NCBI RefSeq assembly: GCF_937891315.1
Contig: NZ_CALAGI010000141.1
Span: 1 to 64,000 of the forward strand
Origin: an uncultured Amaricoccus sp.
GTDB lineage: Bacteria > Pseudomonadota > Alphaproteobacteria > Rhodobacterales > Rhodobacteraceae
Reading direction: 5' to 3'
DNA: 64,000 bases
The position numbers and the translations under genes are program-made. The notes under the pieces were generated by a model, which searched no databases, had not been told where the DNA came from, and saw only the letters and a program-made list of their open reading frames with translations. Shown one piece after another: positions 54,736 through 63,904 of this stretch (its first letter is position 1; each line of letters opens with the position of its first letter).

Positions 54736-56673
54736 TTAGGCCCGACGACCGCCGATCTGAGCGATGTCCAGCACGTCGAGCACCTTTGCCTCGATCTGCT
54801 CGGCGTTCATCCCGGCGACGGCGTACATGCGTGCTGGGCTGTCCTGGTCGATGAAAGTGTCGGGAAAGACCATGGAGCGGAATTTCAGGCCGCGGTCGAA
54901 CACGCCGGCCTCCGCCAGCAACTGCGCGACATGGCTGCCGAAGCCGCCGATCGCGCCCTCCTCGATGGTGATCAGCGCCTGATGGCCGGCGGCGAGGCGC
55001 AGGATCAGGTCGCGGTCGAGCGGCTTGGCAAAGCGCGCATCGGCGATGGTCGGGCGGATGCCGCGCGCGCCGAGCGCCTCGGCGGCCTTCAGGCATTCCG
55101 CGAGCCGGGCGCCGAAGGACAGGATCGCGACCCCCGCACCCTCCAGCACCACCCGCCCCTTGCCGATTTCCAGTGGCCGGCCGCGCTCCGGCATCTCGAC
55201 GCCAACCCCCTCGCCCCGCGGAAAGCGGAAGGCGCTCGGCCGGTCGTCGATGGCGGCCGCGGTGGCGACCATATGAACCAGCTCCGCCTCGTCCGCCGCC
55301 GCCATCACCACGAAATCCGGCAGGTTGGCGAGGAAGGCGACATCGAAGGCACCGGCGTGGGTCGGCCCGTCCGCGCCGACGAGGCCGGCGCGATCGATGG
55401 CGAAGCGCACCGGCAGCCGCTGGATCGCCACGTCATGAACCACCTGATCATAGCCGCGCTGCAGGAAGGTCGAATAGATCGCGCAGAACGGCTTCATCCC
55501 CGCGGCGGCCATGCCGGCGCAGAAGGTGACGCCATGCTGCTCGGCGATGCCGACGTCGAAGCAGCGTTTCGGGAACCGCTCGGCGAAGAGATCGAGGCCG
55601 GTGCCGTCCGGCATCGCGGCGGTCACCGCGACGATCCGTTCGTCCGCCTCGGCCTCGCGGATCAGGCTCCGGGCAAAGACCTTGGTGTAGGCCGGTGCGT
55701 TCGAGGGCGCCTTGGCCTGGGCGCCGGTGACAACGTCGAACTTGCCGACGCCGTGGTACTTGTCGGAGGCGCGCTCCGCCGGGGCATAGCCCTTGCCCTT
55801 CCGGGTCAGGGCGTGGATCAGCACCGGCCCGTGGGCGCGGGCCTTGACCGCGCGCAGGATCGACAGCAGCTGTTCCATGTCGTGCCCGTCGACCGGACCG
55901 ATGTAGGAAAATCCGAGATCCTCGAACAACCGTCCACCGACGGTCGCGGCCTTGACGAGATCGCGCGCCCGTTTCGCCCCCTCGCGAAAGGGTCCGGGCA
56001 GCAGGCTGACCGCGCCCTTCGCGGCGGCGTAGAGATCCTGGAACGGCTCGCCCGCGTAGATCCGCGACAGATAGGAGGACATTGCGCCGACCGGCGGGGC
56101 GATCGACATCTCGTTGTCGTTCAGGATGACGAACAGCCGTTCCTTCATGTGACCGGCGTTGTTCAGCGCCTCATAGGCCATGCCGGCCGACATCGCGCCG
56201 TCGCCGATCACGCAGACCACCTCGCCCACGTCCGGCGCGCCAAGATCGCGGGCGACCGCGTAGCCGAGGCCCGCCGAGATCGAGGTCGAGGAATGCGCCG
56301 CGCCGAAGGCGTCGTAGGGGCTTTCCGCGCGCTTGGTAAAGCCCGAAAGCCCGCCCCCGGCGCGCAGCGTACGGATCCGGTCGCGCCGCCCGGTCAGGAT
56401 CTTGTGCGGATAGCACTGATGGCCGACATCCCAGATCAGTTTGTCGGTCGGCGTGTTGAAGACCGCGTGGATCGCGACGGTCAGCTCGACCACCCCAAGT
56501 CCGGCGCCGAGATGTCCGCCGGTCACACTGACCGCCGAGATGGTCTCCGCGCGCAACTCCTCCGCCACCCGGGCGAGATCGGCGTTTGACAGGCCACGCA
56601 GATCGGCGGGCACCGCGATACGGTCGAGAAACGGGGTGCGAGGCGCGGAAACGGTGCCGGTGCCGTCGGTCAT
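54736..56673 (-). CDS. dxs: 1-deoxy-D-xylulose-5-phosphate synthase
   Basis: 645 aa TPP-dependent transketolase-like enzyme catalysing the first step of the MEP pathway from pyruvate and glyceraldehyde 3-phosphate. The TPP/Mg motif is VIGDGAMSAGMAYEALNNAG, and FAIDRAGLVGADGPTHAG marks the Pyr/transketolase-central domain. Length and domain order are normal. ATG 56673 follows GGAGAC. Last gene of the deacetylase-xseB-ispA-dxs operon, 11 bp after ispA. Confidence 0.97.
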   Translation of the reverse strand: MTDGTGTVSAPRTPFLDRIAVPADLRGLSNADLARVAEELRAETISAVSVTGGHLGAGLGVVELTVAIHAVFNTPTDKLIWDVGHQCYPHKILTGRRDRIRTLRAGGGLSGFTKRAESPYDAFGAAHSSTSISAGLGYAVARDLGAPDVGEVVCVIGDGAMSAGMAYEALNNAGHMKERLFVILNDNEMSIAPPVGAMSSYLSRIYAGEPFQDLYAAAKGAVSLLPGPFREGAKRARDLVKAATVGGRLFEDLGFSYIGPVDGHDMEQLLSILRAVKARAHGPVLIHALTRKGKGYAPAERASDKYHGVGKFDVVTGAQAKAPSNAPAYTKVFARSLIREAEADERIVAVTAAMPDGTGLDLFAERFPKRCFDVGIAEQHGVTFCAGMAAAGMKPFCAIYSTFLQRGYDQVVHDVAIQRLPVRFAIDRAGLVGADGPTHAGAFDVAFLANLPDFVVMAAADEAELVHMVATAAAIDDRPSAFRFPRGEGVGVEMPERGRPLEIGKGRVVLEGAGVAILSFGARLAECLKAAEALGARGIRPTIADARFAKPLDRDLILRLAAGHQALITIEEGAIGGFGSHVAQLLAEAGVFDRGLKFRSMVFPDTFIDQDSPARMYAVAGMNAEQIEAKVLDVLDIAQIGGRRA

Positions 56674-56684
56674 GCCAGTCTCCT

Positions 56685-57572
56685 TCAGGCGCCGCGGGCC
56701 AGGGCGAACTCGGCGGCGTTTCGCAGGTTCCCGGCGGCCGAGCCATAGGGCACCAGAGTGTCGCAGGCGCGCGCGACGAGTTCCTCGGCCAGCCCGCGCG
56801 CCCGGTCGATGCCAAGCAGCGAGACGAAGGTCGCCTTGCCGGCCGCGGCGTCCTTGCGCAGCCGCTTGCCCGTCACCTCGGGATCGCCCTCGACATCGAG
56901 GATATCGTCGCGGATCTGGAAGGCGAGGCCGAGGTCGGCGGCGTAGGCGCGCAGGGGCGCGATGTCGGACCGGCCGAGCACCGCGCCTGATTCCGCCGCC
57001 CAGATAATGAGCGCCCCGGTCTTCAGCCCCTGCAGCGCGCTGATCTGCTCGAGATCGAGCGGCGCGGCCGCGGTCTCGGCGGCGATGTCGAGCGCCTGGC
57101 CACCGACCATGCCCATCGCCCCCGCCGCCTGGGCGAGCCGCGTGATCAGCCGCACCTGCAGTCTGGGGTCAATCGCACCCTGTGGCGAGGCGAGGATCTC
57201 GAAGGCGAGCGCCTGAAGCGCGTCGCCAGCCAGGACCGCCGTCGCTTCGTCCCATTTCACGTGCACGGTTGGTTGGCCGCGGCGCAGGTCGTCATCGTCC
57301 ATACAGGGCAGGTCGTCATGGATCAGGCTGTAGGCATGGACGCATTCGACCGCCGCGGCTGCCCGCAAGGCCTGGGCCGGCGGAACGCGGAAGAGCGCGG
57401 CGCTCTCCATCGCGAGATAGGCGCGCATCCGCTTGCCGCCCGACAGCGCGCCATGCCGCATCGCCGCCCCGAGCGTTGTGTCGGCCGCCGGCAACAGCGT
57501 TTCGAGCAGCGCCTCTACGCTGGCGGCCGCGTCGCCGAGGCGCGCGTGGAAGGCCGGGGCATCGGGCTGCAT
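56685..57572 (-). CDS. ispA: farnesyl/geranyl diphosphate synthase
   Basis: 295 aa all-helical short-chain prenyltransferase condensing IPP with DMAPP/GPP. The first aspartate-rich motif is LIHDDLPCMDDDDLRRG (with the CM pair typical of bacterial FPP synthases), and the second is FQIRDDILD. KRMRAYLAME carries the basic diphosphate contacts. ATG 57572 chosen; 4 bp past the xseB stop. Confidence 0.95.
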   Translation of the reverse strand: MQPDAPAFHARLGDAAASVEALLETLLPAADTTLGAAMRHGALSGGKRMRAYLAMESAALFRVPPAQALRAAAAVECVHAYSLIHDDLPCMDDDDLRRGQPTVHVKWDEATAVLAGDALQALAFEILASPQGAIDPRLQVRLITRLAQAAGAMGMVGGQALDIAAETAAAPLDLEQISALQGLKTGALIIWAAESGAVLGRSDIAPLRAYAADLGLAFQIRDDILDVEGDPEVTGKRLRKDAAAGKATFVSLLGIDRARGLAEELVARACDTLVPYGSAAGNLRNAAEFALARGA

Positions 57573-57576
57573 GGTG

Positions 57577-57810
57577 TCAGCCGATATCGACGGGGCGCGC
57601 GCCGATCCGACCGTCGGGACCTTGGGTGATTTCCGCGACCCGCGCCTCGGCGGCCTTGAGCTTGTCTTCGCAATGTCCGCGCAGCTCCGCGCCGCGGGCA
57701 TAGAGCGCGATCGATTCCTCGAGCGGCACGTCGCCGGATTCCAGGCGGGCGACCACCTGCTCCAGTTCCTGCAGCGCCGTCTCGAAGCTCAGTTCCGCGA
57801 CCTCAGCCAT
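57577..57810 (-). CDS. xseB: exodeoxyribonuclease VII small subunit
   Basis: 77 aa, a helical coiled-coil protein that binds XseA to form the single-strand exonuclease VII. The family core FETALQELEQVVARLESGDVPLEESIALYARG is diagnostic. ATG 57810 overlaps the 3' end of the deacetylase-like gene by 8 bp. Frequently found just upstream of ispA-dxs; XseA is not in this window. Confidence 0.95.
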   Translation of the reverse strand: MAEVAELSFETALQELEQVVARLESGDVPLEESIALYARGAELRGHCEDKLKAAEARVAEITQGPDGRIGARPVDIG

Positions 57811-58741
57811 ACCCGCGTTCCATCAAGGCCCGTACGTGCGTCGCCGCCGACGACGCGAGCGAGCCCAGATCATATCCACCTTCCAATGTCGAGACGACGC
57901 GGCCCTGGCAGACGCGATCGGCGACGTCGCACAGTCGGTTGGTGGCCCATGCGAAGTCGGCCTCGGTCAGGTTGAGATTGGCCAGCGGGTCGTGCGCATG
58001 GGCGTCGAAGCCGGCGGAGATGAAGATCATCTGCGGCTTGAACGCCTCCAGCGCCGGCAGGACGCGCGACAGCATCCCGGCGCGGAACACCTGGCCGCTC
58101 GCGCCCGCCGGCAGCGGCACATTGACGATCTGGCCGAAGGCGCCGGTCTCGTCGGCCGCGCCGGTTCCGGGGTAGAGCGGCATCTGCTGGGTCGAGGCGA
58201 AGAAGATGCGCGGATCGTTCCAGACGAGATCCTGCGTGCCGTTTCCGTGATGCACATCGAAGTCGACGATGCCGACGCGTTCCAGCCCGTGCGCCTCGAG
58301 CGCGTGGCGGGCGCCGATCACCACGTTGCCGAAGAAGCAGAAACCCATCGCGGTGCGGGTCTCCGCGTGGTGGCCCGGCGGGCGGATGGCACAGAAGGCA
58401 TTGCGAACCTCGCCGGCCATCACCATGTCGACCGCCGCGCAGAGCGCGCCGGCCCCGCGGCGGGCCGCGGTCAGCGTCCAGGGGCCGATGAAGGTGTCGC
58501 CGTCGATCGAGGAAAGGCCCTGTGTCGGCGACTGGGCGACGAGCGCGGCGAGATGCTCCGCCGGATGCGCGCGAAGGATCTGGGCATCCGCGGCCAAGGG
58601 CGCGTCGACCCGCACCAGATAGGCGAATTCCTCGCCTTCGAGCGCGGCCAGCACGGCGAGCAGGCGACCCACCTGCTCCGGGTGGTCCGGCGGGGTTACG
58701 TGGGCGAGGCAATCGGAATGGGTGAGGAGCGCGGTGGACAT
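57803..58741 (-). CDS. histone-deacetylase-family (HdaH/AcuC-like) amidohydrolase
   Basis: 312 aa zinc hydrolase of the arginase/deacetylase fold. The charge-relay HisHis in RPPGHHAET, zinc ligands Asp and His in DFDVHHGNGTQ and Asp in SAGFDAHAHDP, and the LEGGYDLGSLA motif are all intact, so it should be catalytic. Bacterial members deacetylate polyamines, short acyl-lysines or small molecules; the substrate is not evident. First gene of the ispA-dxs operon. Confidence 0.93.
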   Translation of the reverse strand: MSTALLTHSDCLAHVTPPDHPEQVGRLLAVLAALEGEEFAYLVRVDAPLAADAQILRAHPAEHLAALVAQSPTQGLSSIDGDTFIGPWTLTAARRGAGALCAAVDMVMAGEVRNAFCAIRPPGHHAETRTAMGFCFFGNVVIGARHALEAHGLERVGIVDFDVHHGNGTQDLVWNDPRIFFASTQQMPLYPGTGAADETGAFGQIVNVPLPAGASGQVFRAGMLSRVLPALEAFKPQMIFISAGFDAHAHDPLANLNLTEADFAWATNRLCDVADRVCQGRVVSTLEGGYDLGSLASSAATHVRALMERGYG

Positions 58742-59149
58742 GGCGCGACATTAGGCATTCGCCGCGCGACTTTCAAAGCCTATTCGAGGCCAATATCGAG
58801 GCACTGTCCCGGGATCTGATTCCAGAGCGATCGCATTTGGCGTGGCACTCGCTTTTCGTGCGATCCGCGGGCGGATCGCGCGGCCGCGCGCCCGGAGGAA
58901 ACCCCGAAGGGCGCGAGGGGCGCGCATCCCCCGGACCTTTGGAGTCCGTTATGGGCATGTCCGGAATGACCGTCGCAGACGGTCGAGGCCATGAAGGGAA
59001 GGATACAGGAAGTAGAGCGCCAGATGCGATCGCCCGGAGGCCGGTTCGCCGTCCGCTTGACTTCGCGCGGGCGGCCGGCCCAGAGTTCGGCCAAGCGACG
59101 ACGAGGCGGGACACCCGCCCGCGCCGAACTGTCCCGGGAGGACCATTTC
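58742..59149 (+). other. 408-bp gap; no supportable gene
   Basis: GC-rich spacer between the divergent deacetylase-like and FAH-like genes. Short reading frames on both strands are Arg/Gly-rich and lack homology. It contains a small inverted repeat GGAC-N7-GTCC near 58939-58953 and no confident promoter. Confidence 0.4.
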
Positions 59150-59911
59150 ATGAAATTCGGAACGCTCCGCGATGGTGGCCGCGACGGCCGTCTGGTGGTG
59201 GTCAGCCGCGATGTGACGCAAGCTTCCGACGCGCGGCATCTCGCGCCGACGTTGCAGCGCGCGCTGGATGACTGGGACGCCGTGTCCCCGGCCCTCCTGC
59301 TGATCGCGCGCGGCGTCGAGGCCGGCGCGCAGCCGGTCGGCCGGTTTCACGAACGGGAAGCGATGGCGCCCCTGCCCCGCGCCTACCAGTGGATCGAGGA
59401 TGATGGAGGCGCGCCGCGCTGGCGCGTGAGCGAGGGCTTCGCGATGCCTCGGTCCGGCATGACCGCGGGCGAGGTCGCCGCCGGCGTCGCGGTGATTCTC
59501 GGCGATGTGGCGCTCGGGGCGGGTCCGGCGGAGGCCGCCGCCGCGATCCGTCTGGTGACGCTGGTTCAGACCTCGGCGGATGGCGGCGCGGCCTTTTCGC
59601 CGGTCGCGGTGACTCCGGATGAGCTTGGCGCCGGTTGGGATGGTTCCCGCCTGAGCACACCGCCGGCTGTCGAGGTGAACGGCCGGCCGGTGGAGGTCGG
59701 CGCCTCGGTCACGGATTTCGTAGCGCTGATCGTTCAGGCGGCGCGCGAGCGGGCCTTGCCGGCGGGAACCGTGGTCGGATCGCGGGCGATCGGGCGGTGG
59801 TTGCTCGGCCCGGGTGACCGGTGTCGGGTGGAATTGCGCGACGGCGCCGGCCATTCGATCCTCGGGGCGATCGAGCGCGCGGTCGAAACGGCCAATGTCG
59901 CCGCCGCCTGA
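59150..59911 (+). CDS. degenerate fumarylacetoacetate-hydrolase-like protein
   Basis: 253 aa. The start MKFGTLRDGGRDGRLVVVSR, the APLPRAYQW segment and the later AFSPVAVTPDELG and PAGTVVGS segments are those of the longer two-domain FAH family (about 330 aa). The middle, which should carry the lid and Glu-x-Glu metal ligands, is shortened and altered between PRAYQW and AFSP, with no recognisable EAE/DFEAE site. The frame is intact for its whole length, so it may be a pseudoenzyme or a recently decayed gene. GGGAGGA precedes ATG 59150; the frame opens upstream to 58991 without homology. Confidence 0.75.
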   Translation: MKFGTLRDGGRDGRLVVVSRDVTQASDARHLAPTLQRALDDWDAVSPALLLIARGVEAGAQPVGRFHEREAMAPLPRAYQWIEDDGGAPRWRVSEGFAMPRSGMTAGEVAAGVAVILGDVALGAGPAEAAAAIRLVTLVQTSADGGAAFSPVAVTPDELGAGWDGSRLSTPPAVEVNGRPVEVGASVTDFVALIVQAARERALPAGTVVGSRAIGRWLLGPGDRCRVELRDGAGHSILGAIERAVETANVAAA

Positions 59912-59913
59912 GG

Positions 59914-60924
59914 CTACTTGTATTCGATGAGCCCGGCGCGGCGTCCAAGCAGGACACCGATCCGGTACTCCAGCACGCCGAGCATCTCGGGGAACTTGCC
60001 CAGCACGCCGAAGAAGGCGAACTCCCAGGCGGCACGGTCACCGATCCCTCCCCGCGCGGCCATGCGGACCACCTGCGCCGGATAGGCGAGCAAAAGCAGC
60101 AGGCCGAGCGGCGAGAACAGAAGCCCGATCCCCAGCGCCGCGACCGGCAGGGCCAGCCCCCAGATCAGTGCGCGGCGCGTCTCGCGCACCCAGTGTCGTT
60201 CGGGCGGCGCGCCATGCAGCGCCGCCCCCTCAGCGAAGGCGAAACCCGCGCGACGGGTCCGCCGCCACCATTGACCGAGCCGGGTGATCGCCGCGTCATG
60301 AAGCGTCATCTCGGCATCGAGCCGCCGGATCTTCCAGCCCTTCGCCCGCAGGCGCAGACAAAGCTCCGGCTCCTCGCCGGCGATCAGGCTCTCGCGAAAG
60401 CCGCCGACCGCCACGACGGCGCCCGCCCGCATCAGCGAGTCGCCGCCGCAGGCTCGTGCCTCACCGACCGGCGTGTCCCATTCCCGGTCGCACAGGCGGT
60501 TGTAGACCGACACCCCGGGCGCCCGCTCGCGCCGCCGGCCACAGGCGACCGCGACATCGGGATGGGCGTCAAGAAACGCTCGGGCGGTGGCGATCCAATC
60601 CGGCCGCAGTTCGCAATCGCCATCGACGAACTGCGCATAGGCGACCGGCCCAAGCGCGGCGAAACCTTCGTTGCGCGCGCGCGCGGCGGTGAAGGGCCGC
60701 GTGAGGTCGAGCGGCACCACCGTGGCGCCGGCCGCCCGGGCATTCGCGATGCTATCGTCGGTCGAGCCGGAATCGACATAGACCACCCGGTCCACGCTCC
60801 CCGCCAGCGAGGCGAGACAGGCAACGAGGCGCTGGCCTTCGTTGCGGCCGATCACCACGGCGCCGACGCCGGTCGCGACGGTCACCGGCGCGCCAGCGGG
60901 GGTCAGTTTTCCAGGATCGCGCAT
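59914..60924 (-). CDS. family 2 glycosyltransferase, membrane-associated
   Basis: 336 aa. An N-terminal GT-A domain (VGAVVIGRNEGQRLVACL, then YVDSGSTDDS and FVDGDCELRPDW with the DxD-like metal site) is followed by two or three C-terminal hydrophobic helices (GLLFSPLGLLLLLAYPAQVV) that anchor it to the inner membrane. Such enzymes extend exopolysaccharide or glycan repeat units (ExoA-like). ATG 60924. It ends 2 bp from the FAH-like gene and is divergent from the ligase-like gene. Confidence 0.88.
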   Translation of the reverse strand: MRDPGKLTPAGAPVTVATGVGAVVIGRNEGQRLVACLASLAGSVDRVVYVDSGSTDDSIANARAAGATVVPLDLTRPFTAARARNEGFAALGPVAYAQFVDGDCELRPDWIATARAFLDAHPDVAVACGRRRERAPGVSVYNRLCDREWDTPVGEARACGGDSLMRAGAVVAVGGFRESLIAGEEPELCLRLRAKGWKIRRLDAEMTLHDAAITRLGQWWRRTRRAGFAFAEGAALHGAPPERHWVRETRRALIWGLALPVAALGIGLLFSPLGLLLLLAYPAQVVRMAARGGIGDRAAWEFAFFGVLGKFPEMLGVLEYRIGVLLGRRAGLIEYK

Positions 60925-61054
60925 TGTCGCATTAATCCACTAGTCACCATCGGCTGACAACTTATGCGAGAGTGCGTGATTCGACCACCGTCGCGCGCCG
61001 CGGATGCTGGACCCGGAGAACCGAGGGCGGGCACGACGGAGAAACGACGAGCCG

Positions 61055-62473
61055 ATGCCCAATGCCCTGGCCTATCTGATGCTGCTGGCCTGGCCGATGA
61101 TCGCGGTCGTGCTCTATCAACGACTGCCGATCGAGCGGGCGCTGATCTGGTCGATTCTCGGCGCTTATCTCATCCTGCCGCCGCTGGCGAATTTCGACTT
61201 TCCGCTGATTCCGCCGTTCAACAAGATCTCGATCCCGAACCTCGTCGCCTTCGGCATCTGCGTTCTGATGCTCGGCCGGCGCATCCCGTTCCTGCCCGAG
61301 TCGGGGGTGGGCAAGGTGCTGATGCTGCTCTTTCTCATGAGCCCGGTCGCCACGGTGCTGACCAATTCGGACCCGATCTGGTTCAATGTCGGCGGCCTGC
61401 CGGGCTTGCGCGCGCATGATTCCATCTCGGCGGTGATCGGTCAGGCGATCGACATCCTGCCGTTCATCCTCGCGCGCCAGCTGCTGGCGACCGAAAAGGC
61501 GCAACGCGAGATCGTGCTGGCGCTGATGCTGGCGGGGCTCGCCTATTCGCTGCCGATGCTGGTCGAGATTCGCCTCAGCCCGCAGATCAACGTCTGGGTC
61601 TACGGTTTCTTCCAGCACGACTTCATCCAGATGATGCGCGACGGTGGCTTCCGGCCGATCGTCTTCCTGCCGCACGCGCTCTGGGTCGCCTTCTTCACGC
61701 TGATGGCGCTGCTCTCCGCGGTGGCGCTCTGGCGCGCCGAGCCGTCGAAGCGCGCGATGCACATGCTCGCCGCCGGCTATTTCGGCGTGTTGCTGGTGCT
61801 CTGCAAGAGCATGGCCTCGCTCGCCTACGCCCTGCTCCTCGTCCCGATCGTACGCTTCGCAAGCTTCCGCGCGCAGCTCCGCCTCGCGGCCGCCATGGCG
61901 CTGGTGGCGCTGTTCTTTCCGCTGCTGCGCGGCGCCGATCTGGTGCCGGTCAAGGCGATGCTGACCCAGGCCGAGGCGTTCAGCGAGGATCGCGCCGCCT
62001 CGCTCGCCTTCCGCTTCAACAACGAGAATCGCCTTCTCGACCGCGCCCGCGAGCGGCCGGCGTTCGGCTGGGGCGCCTGGGGGCGCAACCGGGTCTATGA
62101 TCCACTGACCGGCAAGGATCTGTCGGTGATCGACGGCCGCTGGATCATCACCATCGGCACGTTCGGCTGGTTCGGCTATTTCGCCGAGTTCGGTCTGCTC
62201 GCCTGGCCGATCCTGCTGCTGGCACGCCGCGCGCGCCGGCTCGGCGCCGGCGAGATTCCACCCTACGCCGGCACGCTGGCGCTGATCCTCGCCGCGAACA
62301 TGATCGACATGCTGCCGAACGCGACGCTGATCCCCTTCACCTGGCTGCTCGCCGGCGCCGCCCTCGGCTATGCCGAATCGCTTGGTCGCGCGCGGGCCGA
62401 AATTCCCGACACGCCGGCCGAGTCCGGCCCGGACGCCGTGCCGCCGCGTGACGAGCCGCGGACGATCCTGTGA
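61055..62473 (+). CDS. O-antigen ligase/polymerase-like polytopic membrane protein
   Basis: 472 aa with about ten or more hydrophobic helices and a long loop with DRARERPAFGWGAWGRN (about residues 345-361), as in the Wzy_C/O-antigen-ligase family. The family transfers or polymerises lipid-linked glycans in the inner membrane. ATG 61055 (MPNALAYLM) was chosen; ATG 61004 would add a charged 17-residue extension. It precedes a GT4 gene, so it probably belongs to an exopolysaccharide cluster that continues past the window. Confidence 0.8.
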   Translation: MPNALAYLMLLAWPMIAVVLYQRLPIERALIWSILGAYLILPPLANFDFPLIPPFNKISIPNLVAFGICVLMLGRRIPFLPESGVGKVLMLLFLMSPVATVLTNSDPIWFNVGGLPGLRAHDSISAVIGQAIDILPFILARQLLATEKAQREIVLALMLAGLAYSLPMLVEIRLSPQINVWVYGFFQHDFIQMMRDGGFRPIVFLPHALWVAFFTLMALLSAVALWRAEPSKRAMHMLAAGYFGVLLVLCKSMASLAYALLLVPIVRFASFRAQLRLAAAMALVALFFPLLRGADLVPVKAMLTQAEAFSEDRAASLAFRFNNENRLLDRARERPAFGWGAWGRNRVYDPLTGKDLSVIDGRWIITIGTFGWFGYFAEFGLLAWPILLLARRARRLGAGEIPPYAGTLALILAANMIDMLPNATLIPFTWLLAGAALGYAESLGRARAEIPDTPAESGPDAVPPRDEPRTIL

Positions 62474-62492
62474 GAAAAAGGCGGTGAACCAG

Positions 62493-63812
62493 ATGCCATC
62501 CTCAACGCTCGGCGCCGCGCCGCTCGTTCACCCGGCGCGGCCGCGGGTCCTGGTGATCGCCGAAGCGGCGAATCCGGAATGGGTCAGCGTGCCGCTGGTC
62601 GGCTGGTCGCTGGCCAATGCGCTGCGATCCGTCGCCGACGTGCATATCGTAACCCAGATCCGCAATCGCGATGCCATCCGGCGCGCCGGGCTGATCGAGG
62701 GCGTCGATTTCACCGCGATCGATTCCGAGGCGCTGGCCCGGCCGCTCTGGGCCCTGGCCGGGGCGCTGCGCATGGGCGAGGGCAAGGGCTGGACCATGGT
62801 CCAGGCCATCGGTGCCGTCTCCTATCCCTATTTCGAGCATCTGGTCTGGAAGCGGTTCTCCGCCCGAATCCGCGCCGGCGAATTCGACATCGTGCATCGG
62901 GTGACCCCCCTCAGCCCGACCGTTTCGAGCCCGATCGCCGCGAAATGCCGCGCGGCCGGGGTGCCCTTCATGCTCGGCCCGCTGAACGGCGGCGTGCCCT
63001 GGCCCAAGGGGTTCGATTCCGAGCGCCGGCGCGAGCGGGAATGGCTGTCCTATGTGCGGGACGCCTACAAGCTCCTGCCGTCCCGGCGCGCGACGCTGGC
63101 GGCGGACGCGATCCTCGTCGGCTCGCACCATACCGAGAGCGAATTCCCGGCGCCGAGCCGCGCGCGCTGCGTCTATCTGCCGGAGAATGCGATCGACCCC
63201 GCGCGCTTCTCGCGCCGCGCGGCGCATGGCGAGGGGCCGCTCCGCGCCTGCTTCATCGGGCGGATGGTGCCCTACAAGGGGCCGGACATGCTGCTCGAAG
63301 CGGCGGCGCCCCTGCTGCGCGATGGCCGGGCGCGGCTCGACATGATCGGCGACGGGCCGATGCTGCCCGCTCTCAAGGAGCGGGCCGAGGCGGAGGGCAT
63401 CGCCGCGAGCGTGGTTTTCCACGGCTGGCTCGATCACGCGAAGGTGCAGGACGTGGCCGCGGACTGCGGGCTCTTCGCCTTTCCCTCGATCCGCGAATTC
63501 GGCGGCGGCGTGGTGCTGGAGGCGATGGCGCTCGGGCTGGCGCCGCTCATCGTCGACTATGCCGGGCCGGGCGAGCTGGTAACCGGGTGCACCGGCTTCA
63601 AGGTGCCGCTCGGCTCCCGCGCCGAGATCGTCGCCGCCTTTCGCGCCGAGCTCGAACGCATCGCCGCGGACCCCGGCCAGCTCGCGCCGATCGGAGAACG
63701 GGCGCGGGCGCGGGTCGAGGCGCTCTTCACCTGGGATCGCAAGGCGGCGCAGGTCGCCGACGTCTATGACTGGGTGCTGAAACGCCGGCCGGAGCGGCCC
63801 GCGTTCTTCTGA
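62493..63812 (+). CDS. family 4 (GT-B) glycosyltransferase
   Basis: 439 aa, cytosolic. The C-terminal donor-binding domain is clear: ACFIGRMVPYKGPDMLLEAA, then IGDGPMLPALKERAE, and FAFPSIREFGGGVVLEAMA with the nucleotide-sugar Glu residues. The N-terminal acceptor domain is RPRVLVIAEAANPEW. ATG 62493 was preferred; an in-frame GTG 62484 lies too close to the AAAAAGG. It follows the ligase-like gene after 19 bp, likely co-transcribed. Confidence 0.9.
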   Translation: MPSSTLGAAPLVHPARPRVLVIAEAANPEWVSVPLVGWSLANALRSVADVHIVTQIRNRDAIRRAGLIEGVDFTAIDSEALARPLWALAGALRMGEGKGWTMVQAIGAVSYPYFEHLVWKRFSARIRAGEFDIVHRVTPLSPTVSSPIAAKCRAAGVPFMLGPLNGGVPWPKGFDSERRREREWLSYVRDAYKLLPSRRATLAADAILVGSHHTESEFPAPSRARCVYLPENAIDPARFSRRAAHGEGPLRACFIGRMVPYKGPDMLLEAAAPLLRDGRARLDMIGDGPMLPALKERAEAEGIAASVVFHGWLDHAKVQDVAADCGLFAFPSIREFGGGVVLEAMALGLAPLIVDYAGPGELVTGCTGFKVPLGSRAEIVAAFRAELERIAADPGQLAPIGERARARVEALFTWDRKAAQVADVYDWVLKRRPERPAFF

Positions 63813-63838
63813 CGCATCGGGAGTGTTTCGGCTCGGGA

Positions 63839-63891
63839 TTAACCATTCGTTGGGGATCTCCCTTAATACATGTCCCGCAACGGCATATATT
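63839..63891 (+). promoter_or_regulatory. candidate promoter with CtrA-like box before the polyketide-synthase-like gene
   Basis: TTAACCAT (63839-63846) matches the CtrA half-site used in alphaproteobacteria. Downstream TTAATA (63863-63868), a 17-bp spacer and TATATT (63886-63891) form a plausible sigma-70 promoter 14 bp before the ATG at 63905. The block is A/T-rich in a GC-rich setting. Confidence 0.4.
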
Positions 63892-63904
63892 GAGATTTTC
63901 CGCG

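Noticed and set aside
58845..58860. TGGCAC with a following T-run, sigma-54-like
   Set aside because: The -12 position carries TTTC rather than TTGC, and the site does not sit before a suitable start.
58991..59149. N-terminal extension of the FAH-like protein
   Set aside because: The conserved family start MKFGTL with a good GGGAGGA lies at 59150; the upstream codons are Arg-rich and without homology.
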